64,000 nucleotides of DNA from Rhizobiales bacterium YIM 77505 (GCA_000745135.1 JQNH01000001.1:2480001-2544000); one strand, 5' to 3'. Shown: positions 33,202-42,836, numbered from the stretch's first letter. Translations and numbers: made by a program. Notes: generated by a model not told the origin, from the sequence alone.

Positions 33202-34119
33202 ATGCGACATACCGAGCTCGCCTGGGACGACTTCCGTCTCGTCAAGACGATCGCCGAAGCGCGCGGCCTCGCCGGGGCCGCGGAGCGGCTCGGCGTCAAC
33301 CACTCCACCGTCTTTCGCCGGCTTGGGCAGCTCGAGGAGAATCTCGGCGTCAAGCTGTTCGAGCGGCATCGCGTCGGCTATGCGCTCACGCCCGCCGGCG
33401 AGGAGATGGCGGCCATGGCGGAGCGGATGGAAGCGGACGTGGCTGCCTTCGCGCGCAAGCTCGCCGGGCAGGCGCTGTCGCCCGCCGGAGAGCTGCGCGT
33501 CACCACCAACGACACGCTGCTCGTCCACCTGCTCACGCCGCTGTTCGCCCGCTTCTTCGAGCAATGCCCCGATGTGCGCCTGGATCTCGTCCTCTCCAAC
33601 CAGGCGCTCAACCTGTCGAAGCGGGATGCGGACGTCGCCATCCGGGCCACGGACGACCCGCCCGATACGCTCGTCGGCCGGCGGGTCGCGACCATTTCCT
33701 GGGCGCTCTACGGGCGTCGCGACCAGTTCCCGGATCCGGCCGCGGTCAAGCTGACGGATCTTCAGGAGCGCCGCTGGGTAGCGCTCGGGGACAACCTCGG
33801 AGCGGTGAAGGCTGCCCGCTTCGTCCGGGAGCGGGTCGCGCCGGAGCGCATCGCCTACAAGGTCAACACGGTGCTCGGGCTCACGGAAGCCGTGGAGGCC
33901 GGGATCGGGATCGGCCCCCTGCCCTGCTTCATCGCCGATGGGCGCCCGTCCCTGGTGCGGCTTGCCCCGCCCAATCCGGACTTCTCGACGGGCCTATGGC
34001 TCCTCACCCATCCGGACCTGCGCCAATCGGCGCGCGTGCGCGCCTTCCTCGACTTCATGGCGGCGGAGATCGCCAAGCGCCGGCGGATGATCGAGGGCGA
34101 GCGCCTCCCTGACTCGTGA
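33202..34119 (+). CDS. LysR-family transcriptional regulator, divergent from wrbA
   Basis: 305 residues. The N-terminal winged HTH (DDFRLVKTIAEARGLAGAAERLGVNHSTVFRRLGQLE, quoted in parts: AAERLGVNHSTVFRRL) is followed by the LysR effector domain (GELRVTTNDTLLVHLL, DVRLDLVLSNQALNLSKRDADVAIR in part). The C-terminus is basic. ATG at 33202 was chosen; a TTG three codons earlier is possible, and no strong ribosome-binding site is visible for either. Being divergent from wrbA with a 97-bp gap, it most likely controls wrbA (inference from LysR convention). Confidence 0.9.
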   Translation: MRHTELAWDDFRLVKTIAEARGLAGAAERLGVNHSTVFRRLGQLEENLGVKLFERHRVGYALTPAGEEMAAMAERMEADVAAFARKLAGQALSPAGELRVTTNDTLLVHLLTPLFARFFEQCPDVRLDLVLSNQALNLSKRDADVAIRATDDPPDTLVGRRVATISWALYGRRDQFPDPAAVKLTDLQERRWVALGDNLGAVKAARFVRERVAPERIAYKVNTVLGLTEAVEAGIGIGPLPCFIADGRPSLVRLAPPNPDFSTGLWLLTHPDLRQSARVRAFLDFMAAEIAKRRRMIEGERLPDS

Positions 34120-34139
34120 GGCAGGGGGTCATCCCCGCC

Positions 34140-34607
34140 TTACGCAATCGCCACGATCTCGGCCTCGGAGGCGCCGGCCTGGACCACGTCGCCGACTCGC
34201 TTGCCCGTGAGCGCGCGCGCCACCGGCGAAACGTAGGAGATCTTGCCCTTCGTCGGATCGGCCTCGTCTTCGCCGACGATGCGGAAGGTCTGCCGGCGGC
34301 CGTCCTGGCGCTCGATCGTCACGGTCGAGCCGAAATGCACCTCCGAACAATCGGCCGGCGGCGGCACAAGCTGGGCGGAGTTGCGGCGCGCCGTCCAATA
34401 GCGAAGGTCGCGCGAGGTGCGGGCGATGTTGGGCTTGTCGTCCGCCTCCAGCGCGGCTGCGTGCTCGCGATGCAGCCGCTCGAGCTCGGCCTCGATGAGC
34501 GCCAAGCCCTCAGGGGTGACGAAGTTGGGATGGGGCGAGATGGGGCGGTCGGGCAGATCCTCGAACGCCTCGCCACCTTCCGGCTCCTTGACGAAAGCGC
34601 TGCTCAT
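34140..34607 (-). CDS. GreA/GreB-family transcription elongation factor
   Basis: 155 residues: N-terminal coiled-coil segment (FVTPEGLALIEAELERLHREH) and C-terminal FKBP-like domain (VHFGSTVTIERQDGRRQTFRIVG in part, then GKISYVSPVARALTGKRVGD). Gre factors restart backtracked RNA polymerase by stimulating transcript cleavage. The 30-residue leader (KEPEGGEAFEDLPDRPISPHPN) before the coiled coil, and its Asp/Glu pattern, fit the GreB-like alphaproteobacterial subgroup. Convergent with the LysR gene (20 bp apart). Confidence 0.9.
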   Translation of the reverse strand: MSSAFVKEPEGGEAFEDLPDRPISPHPNFVTPEGLALIEAELERLHREHAAALEADDKPNIARTSRDLRYWTARRNSAQLVPPPADCSEVHFGSTVTIERQDGRRQTFRIVGEDEADPTKGKISYVSPVARALTGKRVGDVVQAGASEAEIVAIA

Positions 34608-34694
34608 GAAATGGCAATCCGTAGGGGGCGGCCAAGGTTCCGCCCCCAAGAGGCTAGCACCTCAAGGCTACCACTTTTGGCGAGGACTGCGAGC

Positions 34695-35681
34695 TTAGGC
34701 GATCTCGACGACGACGCGGCCGCGCACCTTGCCTTCGAGAATGGCGCGGCCCGTCGCCACGACCTCGTCCAGGCCGATGGTGCTCGCCATCGCCGCGAGC
34801 TTCGCCCGGTCGAGATCGCGCGCCAGTCGGCTCCAGGCCTCGAGGCGCAGGGCCTTCGGGGCCATGACGGAATCGATCCCGAGGAGAGACACGCCGCGCA
34901 GGATGAAGGGCGCCACGAAAGACGGCAGGTCCATGCCGCCGGCAAGGCCGCAGGCGGCGATCGCGCCGCGGTACTTGGTCATCGACAAGAGATTGGCCAA
35001 GGTGTGCGAGCCGACGGAGTCGACGCCCGCCGCCCAGCGCTCCTTGGCGAGGGGCCGCGCCGGCTCGGACAATTCCTTCCGGTCGATGATCTCCGCCGCC
35101 CCCAGGCCCTTGAGATAATCGGCCTCCTGGGGCCGGCCCGTCGAGGCGATCACGGACCAGCCTGCTTTCGCGAGGAGGGCGATGGCCACCGAGCCCACTC
35201 CCCCCGCCGCCCCGGTCACCACGGCCGGGCCGTTCTCGGGCCTCAAGCCGTGCCGCTCCAGGGCGATGACTGCCAGCATCGCCGTGTAGCCGGCGGTGCC
35301 GATCGCCATCGCCTGCGCGGCCGTGAGCCCGGCCGGCAGCGGCACGAGCCAATCGCCCTTGACGCGCGCCTTCTCGGCATAGGCGCCAAGATGCGTCTCG
35401 CCGATGCCCCAGCCGTTGAGGATGACCTCGTCACCCGGCTTGAACTCGGGATGGGAGGAGGCTTCGACGACACCGGCGAAGTCGATCCCCGGAATCATCG
35501 GGAAGCGGCGCACCACCGGCGCCTTGCCGGTCAGCGCCAGCCCGTCCTTGTAGTTGACGGTCGAATGGGTGACCCGGACGGTGACGTCCCCGTCCATCAG
35601 GTCCTTGTCCTCGAAGTCGCGGAGGGCGACGGTCTGTCCACCGTCTCCCTTCTCGACCACGACCGCCTTGAACGTGCTCAT
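34695..35681 (-). CDS. acuI: Acrylyl-CoA reductase AcuI/YhdH-type oxidoreductase
   Basis: 328 residues of the medium-chain dehydrogenase superfamily, zinc-free quinone-reductase branch. Landmarks: [87 protein letters not shown] and [15 protein letters not shown]. AcuI reduces acryloyl-CoA to propionyl-CoA with NADPH, detoxifying acrylate from DMSP or propionate-type metabolism. Stands alone; adjacent to the MFS transporter on the same strand with a 63-bp gap, perhaps not co-transcribed. Confidence 0.88.
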   Translation of the reverse strand: MSTFKAVVVEKGDGGQTVALRDFEDKDLMDGDVTVRVTHSTVNYKDGLALTGKAPVVRRFPMIPGIDFAGVVEASSHPEFKPGDEVILNGWGIGETHLGAYAEKARVKGDWLVPLPAGLTAAQAMAIGTAGYTAMLAVIALERHGLRPENGPAVVTGAAGGVGSVAIALLAKAGWSVIASTGRPQEADYLKGLGAAEIIDRKELSEPARPLAKERWAAGVDSVGSHTLANLLSMTKYRGAIAACGLAGGMDLPSFVAPFILRGVSLLGIDSVMAPKALRLEAWSRLARDLDRAKLAAMASTIGLDEVVATGRAILEGKVRGRVVVEIA

Positions 35682-35744
35682 GACGCCTCCCTCCGATGCC
35701 AGGGGACGTTGTGGCTCACGAGAGCCTGCCGAGGCAAGCGCCCG

Positions 35745-36986
35745 CTATTGGGCGGGCTGCACGGCCATGGGGCGTTCCACCGGCCGCTCCTTGATCGGCA
35801 AGTTGATCGCCGCGGAGGCGAGCCCCAGCGCAATCGACAGCCACCAGACGAGATCGTAGTTGCCATAGGCCTCGTAAAGGAGCCCCCCAAGCCAGACGCC
35901 GAGGAAGCCGCCGAGCTGGTGAGAGAAGAAGGCGAAGCCGTAGAGCATCGCCATGTATTTCGTGCCAAACATCAGCATGACCAGCGCCGAGGTGGGGGGC
36001 ACGGTCGAGAGCCATAACAGGCCGATGGCGACACCGAAGGCGATCGCGGTGACAGGAGAGGCCGGCAGCAGAATGAAGGCGGCGATCGCGACCGAGCGGC
36101 CGAGATAAATCCAGGCGAGCAGCCATCGTTTCGACATGCGCGTCGAGAGCCACCCGGCCGTGAGCGACCCCGCCGCATTGGCCAGCCCGATCACCGCCAA
36201 GGTCCAGCCGCCGACGGCCGCCGACAGGCCGGCATCCTTCAGATAGGCCGGCAGGTGGGCCGTGATGAAGGCGAGCTGAAAACCGCAGGTGAAGAAGCCG
36301 ATGACCAGGAGCACGTAGGAGCGGTGCCGGAAGGCTTCCGACAAGGCCTGCGCAATCGACTGTTGGGGCAGGGCTGCGGGACCGCCCGCCGTCGCAGCCC
36401 CCTGGCCGCGCGTGGCGAGCGCCAGCGACAAAGGCAGGACGAGCAGCACGCTCAGGGCGAAGACGACGAGGGCCTGATGCCAGCCGAAGGACTCGATCAG
36501 CATGTTGCCGACCGGCGGATAGAAGAACTGCCCGAAGGATCCGGCCGCCGTGCCGGCGCCGAAGGCGAGGGGGCGCCAGCTCTCCGGCAAGAGCTTGCCG
36601 AAGGCGCCGAGCACCAGGTTGAAGGAGCATCCGGAAAGCCCGAAGCCGATGAGGACGCCGGCGCCAAGATGCAGCATGCCGGGCGTTGTCGCGTAGGCCA
36701 TCACCACAAGGCCAAGCGCATACATGAGGGCGCCGAGGCAAAGCACGCGCACTGACCCGAAGCGGTCGGCTACCGCTCCGGCAAAGGGCTGCCCTACGCC
36801 CCACAGAAGGTTCTGGATCGCGATCGCCAGGCCGAAGATATCGCGGCCCCAGCCATGCTCCGCAGTCATCGGCACCTGGAAAAGGCCGGCCGAGGCGCGC
36901 GGCCCGAACGTGATGAGCGCGATCAGGCAGCCCGCGAAGACGATGAGCTCCGGCGAGACGCGTCGATGAACCTCAGAACCGGTCAT
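35745..36986 (-). CDS. MFS transporter
   Basis: 413 residues with about 12 hydrophobic segments (from ELIVFAGCLIALITFGP through the C-terminal SIALGLASAAINLPI). The loop 2-3 signature appears as GAVADRFGSVRVL. In overall pattern it resembles the OFA/oxalate-formate-like and NNP-like MFS families (DIFGLAIAIQNLLWGVGQP). Substrate cannot be read from the sequence. It is divergent from a LysR-family gene with an inverted repeat in between, so expression is probably inducer-controlled. Confidence 0.9.
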   Translation of the reverse strand: MTGSEVHRRVSPELIVFAGCLIALITFGPRASAGLFQVPMTAEHGWGRDIFGLAIAIQNLLWGVGQPFAGAVADRFGSVRVLCLGALMYALGLVVMAYATTPGMLHLGAGVLIGFGLSGCSFNLVLGAFGKLLPESWRPLAFGAGTAAGSFGQFFYPPVGNMLIESFGWHQALVVFALSVLLVLPLSLALATRGQGAATAGGPAALPQQSIAQALSEAFRHRSYVLLVIGFFTCGFQLAFITAHLPAYLKDAGLSAAVGGWTLAVIGLANAAGSLTAGWLSTRMSKRWLLAWIYLGRSVAIAAFILLPASPVTAIAFGVAIGLLWLSTVPPTSALVMLMFGTKYMAMLYGFAFFSHQLGGFLGVWLGGLLYEAYGNYDLVWWLSIALGLASAAINLPIKERPVERPMAVQPAQ

Positions 36987-37036
36987 AGGGAGAATCCAGA
37001 CTCAAATGCAGGTTGCACCCTAAAGGGCCGGCGACA

Positions 37037-37063
37037 ATGATGAAATTGAAAGTTCGTCATCAT
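37037..37063. promoter_or_regulatory. Inverted repeat, candidate LysR operator
   Basis: ATGATGA (37037-37043) and TCATCAT (37057-37063) form a perfect 7-bp inverted repeat with a 13-base spacer in the 94-bp gap between the divergent MFS and LysR genes. The geometry fits LysR-type operators (interrupted dyads containing T-N11-A). It lies 18 bp before the LysR start, suggesting autoregulation as well as control of the transporter. Confidence 0.55.
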
Positions 37064-37080
37064 GAATATGAGCAAGGCGC

Positions 37081-37983
37081 ATGAACCTTGAGGATCTGCG
37101 GGCGCTGGTCGCCGTCGCCGAGACGGGATCCCTCGCCAAGGCGGCGGTGCGCCTGCACATCACGCAGCCGGCGGTCACGCGGCGCATTCAGCGCCTCGAA
37201 GGCGAGCTCGGCACGAAGCTCCTCGACCGCGAGCAGAGGCCGGCGCGGCTGACGCGCCCCGGAGAGGACGCCTACCGTCATGCGCTGCGCATGTTGCAGG
37301 CGGCCCAGGATTTGCGGGCGTCCGCGGCCGAACCTGCCTTGACCGAGCCGGTCCGGTTCGGCGTCAGCTATGGGGTTGCGGATTCGGTCCTTGGCCTTGC
37401 AGTGGAGGCGGCGCAGCGCGCCACGCCAGGCGTTCGCCTTGCCCTGAGTGCCGACCGCAGCACCGCGCTGACGAAGCGTGTGGCGGCAGGCGATCTCCAC
37501 GGGGCCGTTATCTGCTGGACCGGCGTTCCGCCGGCGGATGCGACCCTCGTCGTGACGGATCTTGGCCGCGAAGGGGTGGTCGTGGTGGCGCCGGCCGCCT
37601 ATGCGGGCCCGACACGCACGTCTCTGGCGGCGATCGCCGGCCAACGCTGGGTGATCAATCCTCAAGGCTGCGGCTTCCGCACCCAGCTTGACCGCGCGCT
37701 CGTCGCAACGGGGCGGAAACTCGATCTTGCGGTTGAGGTATGGGGATCGGAGATGCAGATTTCCCTGATCGCCCGCGGCGCGGGCTTCGGCCTCATCCCG
37801 GCGCGCATCCTGGCGGCGAGCCCTCATCGCGACCTCGTGCGCGTCCTCGAGGTGCTCGATTTTCGGCCCGAGCTCGCGGTTCTTCTGGTGGCGCAATCCT
37901 CGCTGGGTCCCGCGGCCCCGACCGTGAAGGCGCTTGGAGCCGCCATCGCTCACGAGATGCAGGATCGGCGCGCCGCCGCCTGA
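37081..37983 (+). CDS. LysR-family transcriptional regulator, divergent from MFS gene
   Basis: 300 residues. HTH at about 1-60 (NLEDLRALVAVAETGSLAKA, LHITQPAVTRRIQRLEGEL) is a canonical LysR domain. The effector domain starts at about 90 (EPVRFGVSYGVADSVLGLA) and includes VICWTGVPPADATLV and MQISLIARGAGFGLIPARIL. Ligand unknown; the natural target is the adjacent MFS transporter. ATG at 37081 has no strong Shine-Dalgarno sequence, only AAGG close by. Confidence 0.92.
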   Translation: MNLEDLRALVAVAETGSLAKAAVRLHITQPAVTRRIQRLEGELGTKLLDREQRPARLTRPGEDAYRHALRMLQAAQDLRASAAEPALTEPVRFGVSYGVADSVLGLAVEAAQRATPGVRLALSADRSTALTKRVAAGDLHGAVICWTGVPPADATLVVTDLGREGVVVVAPAAYAGPTRTSLAAIAGQRWVINPQGCGFRTQLDRALVATGRKLDLAVEVWGSEMQISLIARGAGFGLIPARILAASPHRDLVRVLEVLDFRPELAVLLVAQSSLGPAAPTVKALGAAIAHEMQDRRAAA

Positions 37984-38027
37984 CGTCAGAGGACCGGAGG
38001 GGGCCTGCGTCGCGAGAGACGCGCGAC

Positions 38028-38210
38028 TTAGCCCTTGGGGCAGAGCTCGTCGGCCATACGCAGCTGGACGAGCTTCAGTTGCAGGGGCCGCAGCATCGGG
38101 CTGTCGGGCGCCACGGCTGTGAGGTGATCGAGGGCGCGCGCGACGTCGCTGCTGCGCGTACCCCAATCGAGCTGGGCCTCGGCCTCGATGAGGACGCCGA
38201 TCATGTGCAT
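38028..38210 (-). CDS. Small hypothetical protein (60 aa)
   Basis: MHMIGVLIEAEAQLDWGTRS, then DVARALDHLTAVAPDSPMLRPLQ (in part) ending MADELCPKG. The composition and regular helical pattern look like a real short protein rather than a shadow frame, and nothing is encoded opposite. An in-frame Met 13 codons upstream (38249) gives an Arg-rich start and is less likely. It is convergent with the LysR gene and 101 bp downstream of the SleB-type hydrolase gene. No function recognised. Confidence 0.5.
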   Translation of the reverse strand: MHMIGVLIEAEAQLDWGTRSSDVARALDHLTAVAPDSPMLRPLQLKLVQLRMADELCPKG

Positions 38211-38310
38211 GGCGCGTCTCCCCGTCGGACGGCATGGGCAGCGGCTCAACGCCGCGATCCCGTCCAGGTTCCGCCACGCATGAGCGGTCGGGACGTGCGG
38301 GCCCCGAGGC

Positions 38311-39606
38311 TCAGGTCTGGCCCGGTTTCAGCTTGTAGAAGATGTGGCGGCCGATCACGTCCATTTTCTTCAGGCGCTTCGCCCAGCGCGGGCGGACATA
38401 GTCGGCGTGATAATGGGTCGAGCCGCCGACCTCGGCCAAATAGGTGCGGCCTTCCAAGACGTCCTTCGCGATGCGCGCTGCCGTGCGCCAGGAGGCGGTG
38501 TCAGTGACGCGCAGCGACTTGCCTTCGCAGGCAAAGGTGAATTGGCAACCGAGATAGCGATGGCGGTTCTGATAGACGACGCCGCAGATGGTGGTGGGGT
38601 AAAGCCCGCTCTTGACGCGGTTGAGGACCACCTGGGCGACCGCCGCCTGCCCCTCCTCCGGCTCGCTGCGCGCCTCGAAATACACCGCCTCGGCGAGACA
38701 GCGCTGCTCGCGGCTGAGGCGGTCGGGATCGACGAGTTCCGCATAGTTCGGTCTTGATGCAGGTTCGGGGCCGCGCTCCGGCTGCGACGGCCGCGCGCCC
38801 GTGCCGAGGGAGGGCAGCGACACCGGCGCGGCCGCGACCTCGATCGGCGTGGCGTCGGCCGGCGCGGGCGTCGTCGAGGAGAGCGCCACGGCGCGCGGAA
38901 CGGCCGGGGTCGCGCCGTCGAGGACGATCGTCACGGCTGCCTTTGCCTCACCGGTGCCGCCCCCGGCCGCGGCCGAGGGGGATTGCACGGATGTCGCTTG
39001 GCGCGTCCTCGTCACATCCGGCGCCTGCCAGGGGATGAACGACGGTTCGGCAAGCTCGGAAACGTCGAGGGGTTCTGGAGCCAGGAGCGGGAGGTGCGCC
39101 GCCACGGGCTGCGAGAAGAGCTGCGGCGCGACGCCATTCCTTGTGCCCGCCCAATCGGTGCCGCGCCGGCTCAAGGTGGGCCTGAGCGGGACGATGGGGT
39201 CCCCTTTTCGCGTGCGGTCGATGGCGGGGAAGCCGGCGGGCGCTCGCTTGAGCTCCGGGCGCAGCGGCAGGCTGTCGTGGAGAAGATCGGTCTCGTCGGC
39301 CTCATCGAAGCTGAGGCGTGCCTCGCGCACGACGCCGTCGAGGCCGAGCCTCGGCAACGGGGCGCTTGCCCTGACCGGCGGGATCAAGGCGCTTGGGGTA
39401 TCGGGCGCGGCCTCGACCAGGCGGGCGGCGCTGAAGCCCGTCTCGAAATCGTGTCCCGCCGAGGCGGTGAACGAGACGAGTAGGCCAGCCCCGAGCGCCC
39501 ACCGCGCCGTCGCCGTGCACACCCATCTCAAACCGAACCAACGCCGACGCAACCGCACGCACGTCCCTCGCCGTTGCCGTGAAAGCGCCTCGCCAGCGCC
39601 CGGCAT
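38311..39606 (-). CDS. SleB-type cell wall hydrolase
   Basis: 431 residues. The N-terminal segment has a basic stretch and one hydrophobic helix (ARWALGAGLLVSFTASAG, near residues 34-51), serving as a signal or anchor. A long Pro/Ala/Ser-rich region follows to about 290. The C-terminal domain (about 298-430) is the Hydrolase_2/SleB fold: CLAEAVYFEARSEPEEGQAAVAQVVLNR (in parts), CGVVYQN, CQFTFACEGK, and GGSTHYHADYVRPRWAKRLKKM (in part). SleB domains cleave peptidoglycan as lytic transglycosylases; in alphaproteobacteria such proteins act in cell-wall remodelling. The first Met is uncertain. Confidence 0.88.
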   Translation of the reverse strand: MPGAGEALSRQRRGTCVRLRRRWFGLRWVCTATARWALGAGLLVSFTASAGHDFETGFSAARLVEAAPDTPSALIPPVRASAPLPRLGLDGVVREARLSFDEADETDLLHDSLPLRPELKRAPAGFPAIDRTRKGDPIVPLRPTLSRRGTDWAGTRNGVAPQLFSQPVAAHLPLLAPEPLDVSELAEPSFIPWQAPDVTRTRQATSVQSPSAAAGGGTGEAKAAVTIVLDGATPAVPRAVALSSTTPAPADATPIEVAAAPVSLPSLGTGARPSQPERGPEPASRPNYAELVDPDRLSREQRCLAEAVYFEARSEPEEGQAAVAQVVLNRVKSGLYPTTICGVVYQNRHRYLGCQFTFACEGKSLRVTDTASWRTAARIAKDVLEGRTYLAEVGGSTHYHADYVRPRWAKRLKKMDVIGRHIFYKLKPGQT

Positions 39607-39654
39607 CGGCGAGAGTTATCGCCGCGGTAAGGTTGAGGGAGGGTTAAGCGACGC

Positions 39655-39921
39655 CTACCCGGCCGGCGCGGCGGCGAGGATCACGGTGACGATCACCGCC
39701 GCGCCGATGACGCCGATGGCACGCTCGTTCATGGTCACCGGCTCGATCCGCCCCGACCGCACGAGCGGCAGGAGGGCAAGATCGATCAGGAGCGCGAACG
39801 CGACCGGCCACAGGAAGGCCGGGATCGGCCCGTCCCTCAGGCTCGGATGCCCCGCGATGACGAAGCCTGCCACAATGCCGAAGAGCAGGAGCCCGACGAT
39901 GAAGTAGCGGCCGATGTGCAT
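39655..39921 (-). CDS. Small integral membrane protein (88 aa)
   Basis: MHIGRYFIVGLLLFGIVAGF begins a protein with three hydrophobic helices: about 6-24, 37-55 (FLWPVAFALLIDLALLPLV) and 66-86 (AIGVIGAAVIVTVILAAAPAG). Short loops contain RSGRIEPVTMNERA. It begins 11 bp after the ppdK stop and is probably its downstream operon partner. No family name comes to mind. It ends just before the SleB-type gene's upstream region. Confidence 0.7.
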   Translation of the reverse strand: MHIGRYFIVGLLLFGIVAGFVIAGHPSLRDGPIPAFLWPVAFALLIDLALLPLVRSGRIEPVTMNERAIGVIGAAVIVTVILAAAPAG

Positions 39922-39932
39922 GGGCCGCCCCG

Positions 39933-42611
39933 TCAGGCTTGGCTTGCGACCTTGCCGCCAAGCGCCGCCTGCGCCGCCGCAAGGCGCGCGATCGGCACCC
40001 GATAGGGCGAGCACGAGACGTAATCGAGCCCGACCTCGTCGCAGAAGCGCACCGAAGCCGGGTCGCCTCCATGCTCGCCGCAAATGCCGAGCTTGATGTC
40101 GGGTCGCACCTGGCGGCCGCGCTCGACGCCGATCCTGACCAACTCTCCCACGCCCTCCTGATCGATCGTGACGAACGGGTCGGAGGGCAGGATGCCTTTC
40201 TGGGTGTATGGCCCGAGGAAAGTCGCCGCATCGTCGCGGGAGATGCCGAGCGTCGTCTGCGTCAGGTCGTTGGTGCCGAAGGAGAAGAACTCGGCCGTCT
40301 CGGCGATCTCATGCGCCCGCAAGCACGCCCGCGGCAGCTCGATCATCGTGCCCGTCTGGTAGGCGATGCGCGTGCCGGTCTCCTTCGCCACCGCGTCGGC
40401 CATGGCGTCGATGCGCTCCTTGACGAGGTCGAACTCGGCCCGCGTGACGACGAGCGGCACCATGATCTCGGGGACGACGGCCGCCCCGGTCTTCTTCTGC
40501 GCGGCGACCGCCGCCTCGAAAATGGCGCGCGCCTGCATCTCGGCGATCTCCGGGTACGCGATCGCAAGCCGGCAGCCGCGGAAGCCGAGCATGGGGTTGA
40601 ACTCGTGCAGCTCCGCGGCCCGGCGCCGAAGCTTTTCCGGCGAGGTGTTCATCGCTTTCGCCACCTCGGCGATCTCGGTTTCCGAGTGGGGCAGGAACTC
40701 GTGCAGGGGCGGGTCGAGCAGGCGGATCGTGACGGGGAGGCCGCTCATGATTGTGAACAGCTCCTCGAAGTCGTGCCGCTGCATGGGCAGGAGCTTCTGG
40801 AGCGCGGCCCGTCGCCCCGCCTCGTCGTCGGCGAGGATCATCTCGCGCACGGCGACGATGCGGTCGCCTTCGAAGAACATGTGCTCGGTGCGGCACAGCC
40901 CGATGCCCTCGGCTCCGAAGTTGCGCGCCGTGCGGGCATCGAGCGGCGTATCGGCATTGGCGCGAACCTTCAGCTTGCGCACCTGATCCGCCCACCCCAT
41001 GAGGGTCGCGAACTCGCCCGAGAGCTCCGGCTCCAGCATCTTCACCTGGCCTTGGAGCACCTGGCCGGTCGAACCGTCGATGGTGATGACGTCCCCTTTC
41101 TTCAGGGTCACGCCGGCCACGGAGAGGGTCTCCTTGGCGTAGTCGACGCGCAAGGAGCCCGCGCCGGAGACGCAGGGCTTGCCCATGCCGCGGGCGACCA
41201 CCGCCGCGTGCGAGGTCATGCCGCCGCGGGTCGTCAGGATGCCCTCGGCCGCATGCATGCCGTGAATGTCCTCAGGCGACGTCTCGACGCGCACGAGGAT
41301 CACCTTGCGGCCGGCCTTCTTCGCCGCCTCGGCCTCGTCCGAGCTGAAGACGATCTCGCCGGAAGCGGCGCCGGGCGAGGCCGGCAGGCCGGTCGCCAGG
41401 ACCTTGCGCTCGGCATTCGGGTCGATGGTCGGATGCAGGAGCTGGTCGAGGGCCGCGGGGTCGACCCGGTTGATCGCCTCCTCCTGCGAGATCAGGCCCT
41501 CATTGGCGAGATCGACGGCGATCCGCAGGGCCGCCTTGGCGGTGCGCTTGCCGTTGCGCGTCTGCAGCATCCAGAGTTTCCCGCGCTCGACGGTGAACTC
41601 CATGTCCTGCATGTCGCGGTAGTGCCTCTCGAGAAGGCCGTAGATGCGCACGAGCTCGGCATAGGCCTCCGGCATCGCCTTCTCCATGGAGGGCTTGTCG
41701 GAGCCGGACGCGATCCGCGCCTTCTCGGTGATGTCCTGCGGGGTGCGGATGCCGGCGACCACATCCTCGCCCTGCGCGTTGATGAGGAACTCGCCGTAGA
41801 GCTCCTTCTCGCCCGTCGAGGGGTTGCGAGTGAAGGCGACGCCCGTGGCCGAGGTCTCGCCCATATTGCCGAACACCATCGCCTGCACGTTGACGGCCGT
41901 GCCCCAGCTCTCCGGGATGCCATGCAGCTCGCGGTACTTGATGGCGCGGGCGTTCATCCAGGAGCCGAACACGGCGCCGATGGCGCCCCAGAGCTGCTCC
42001 TCGGGCGATTGCGGGAAAGGCCTCTTCAGCTCCTTCTCCACGATCTCCTTGTAGCGGCCGATCAGCGTCTTCCAGTCGTCGGCGGAAAGATCGGTGTCGA
42101 GGGTATAGCCCTTGCGCTCCTTGTAGGCCTCCAGGGCGTCCTCGAAATGGTGGTGGCCGATCCCGAGCACCACGTTGGAGTACATGGTGATGAAGCGGCG
42201 ATAGCTGTCATAGGCGAAGCGCTCGTCCGCCGCCGCCTCGGCCAGGGCCGTCACGGTCTCGTCGTTGAGGCCGAGATTGAGCACGGTGTCCATCATGCCG
42301 GGCATGGAGGCCCGGGCACCGGACCTAACGGACACGAGTAGCGGGTTCTTCGGGTCCCCGAAGCGCCGCCCTGTCAGACGGCCGACATAGGCGAGTGCCT
42401 CCTCCACCTGCCCGGCGAGTTCCGCAGGGTAGGTGCGGCCATGCGCATAGTAGTACGTGCAGACCTCGGTCGTGATGGTGAAGCCGGGCGGCACCGGGAG
42501 CCCGAGATTGGACATTTCGGCGAGATTGGCGCCCTTGCCCCCGAGCAGGTCGCGCATCCCTGCCTCGCCTTCAGCCTTGCCGTCGCCGAAGGTGTAAACC
42601 CACTTGGCCAT
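39933..42611 (-). CDS. ppdK: Pyruvate, phosphate dikinase
   Basis: 892 residues from MAKWVYTFGDGKAEGEAGMR; reversible conversion of pyruvate, ATP and phosphate into PEP, AMP and PPi. N-terminal nucleotide-binding domain (LLGGKGANLAEMSNLGLPVP, SVRSGARASMPGMMDTVLNLG in part), central phospho-His domain (GGMTSHAAVVARGMGKPCV, catalytic His in TSHA) and C-terminal PEP/pyruvate-binding TIM barrel (GLCRTEHMFF, GFRGCRLAIAYPEI, FSFGTNDLTQTTLG and ICGEHGGDP with the catalytic Cys). All key motifs intact. The frame extends upstream, but family alignment supports the Met at 42611. The 225-bp gap upstream should hold its promoter. Confidence 0.97.
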   Translation of the reverse strand: MAKWVYTFGDGKAEGEAGMRDLLGGKGANLAEMSNLGLPVPPGFTITTEVCTYYYAHGRTYPAELAGQVEEALAYVGRLTGRRFGDPKNPLLVSVRSGARASMPGMMDTVLNLGLNDETVTALAEAAADERFAYDSYRRFITMYSNVVLGIGHHHFEDALEAYKERKGYTLDTDLSADDWKTLIGRYKEIVEKELKRPFPQSPEEQLWGAIGAVFGSWMNARAIKYRELHGIPESWGTAVNVQAMVFGNMGETSATGVAFTRNPSTGEKELYGEFLINAQGEDVVAGIRTPQDITEKARIASGSDKPSMEKAMPEAYAELVRIYGLLERHYRDMQDMEFTVERGKLWMLQTRNGKRTAKAALRIAVDLANEGLISQEEAINRVDPAALDQLLHPTIDPNAERKVLATGLPASPGAASGEIVFSSDEAEAAKKAGRKVILVRVETSPEDIHGMHAAEGILTTRGGMTSHAAVVARGMGKPCVSGAGSLRVDYAKETLSVAGVTLKKGDVITIDGSTGQVLQGQVKMLEPELSGEFATLMGWADQVRKLKVRANADTPLDARTARNFGAEGIGLCRTEHMFFEGDRIVAVREMILADDEAGRRAALQKLLPMQRHDFEELFTIMSGLPVTIRLLDPPLHEFLPHSETEIAEVAKAMNTSPEKLRRRAAELHEFNPMLGFRGCRLAIAYPEIAEMQARAIFEAAVAAQKKTGAAVVPEIMVPLVVTRAEFDLVKERIDAMADAVAKETGTRIAYQTGTMIELPRACLRAHEIAETAEFFSFGTNDLTQTTLGISRDDAATFLGPYTQKGILPSDPFVTIDQEGVGELVRIGVERGRQVRPDIKLGICGEHGGDPASVRFCDEVGLDYVSCSPYRVPIARLAAAQAALGGKVASQA

Positions 42612-42836
42612 CGTTCGTCTTCCGTTGCTTGGAGGGCGCCTCCGACACCGGGCCGCCTCTCGCGGCTGGCTTGGACCACGCCGGTCCAAAACGCAACCTG
42701 AACGGCCAAGGTTCCTTTCCCCGTTTCCTTGCGCCCGGAACCAGCGGGCCGCGTCCGACTTTCCTTGTGCTTGCGCCGGGCAAGCCACATGTGAAGGGCG
42801 GGTCGGGGCTGCATCGGGGGCAGGTCGGAGAGCGAG

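Noticed and set aside
34116-36017. 633-codon plus-strand open frame
   Set aside because: Covers three real minus-strand genes (Gre factor, AcuI, end of MFS) and has no domain of its own.
39939-42341. 800-codon plus-strand open frame
   Set aside because: Antisense to ppdK; composition (His, Arg, Gly, Glu, Leu) is that of a reverse-strand reading of a GC-rich gene.
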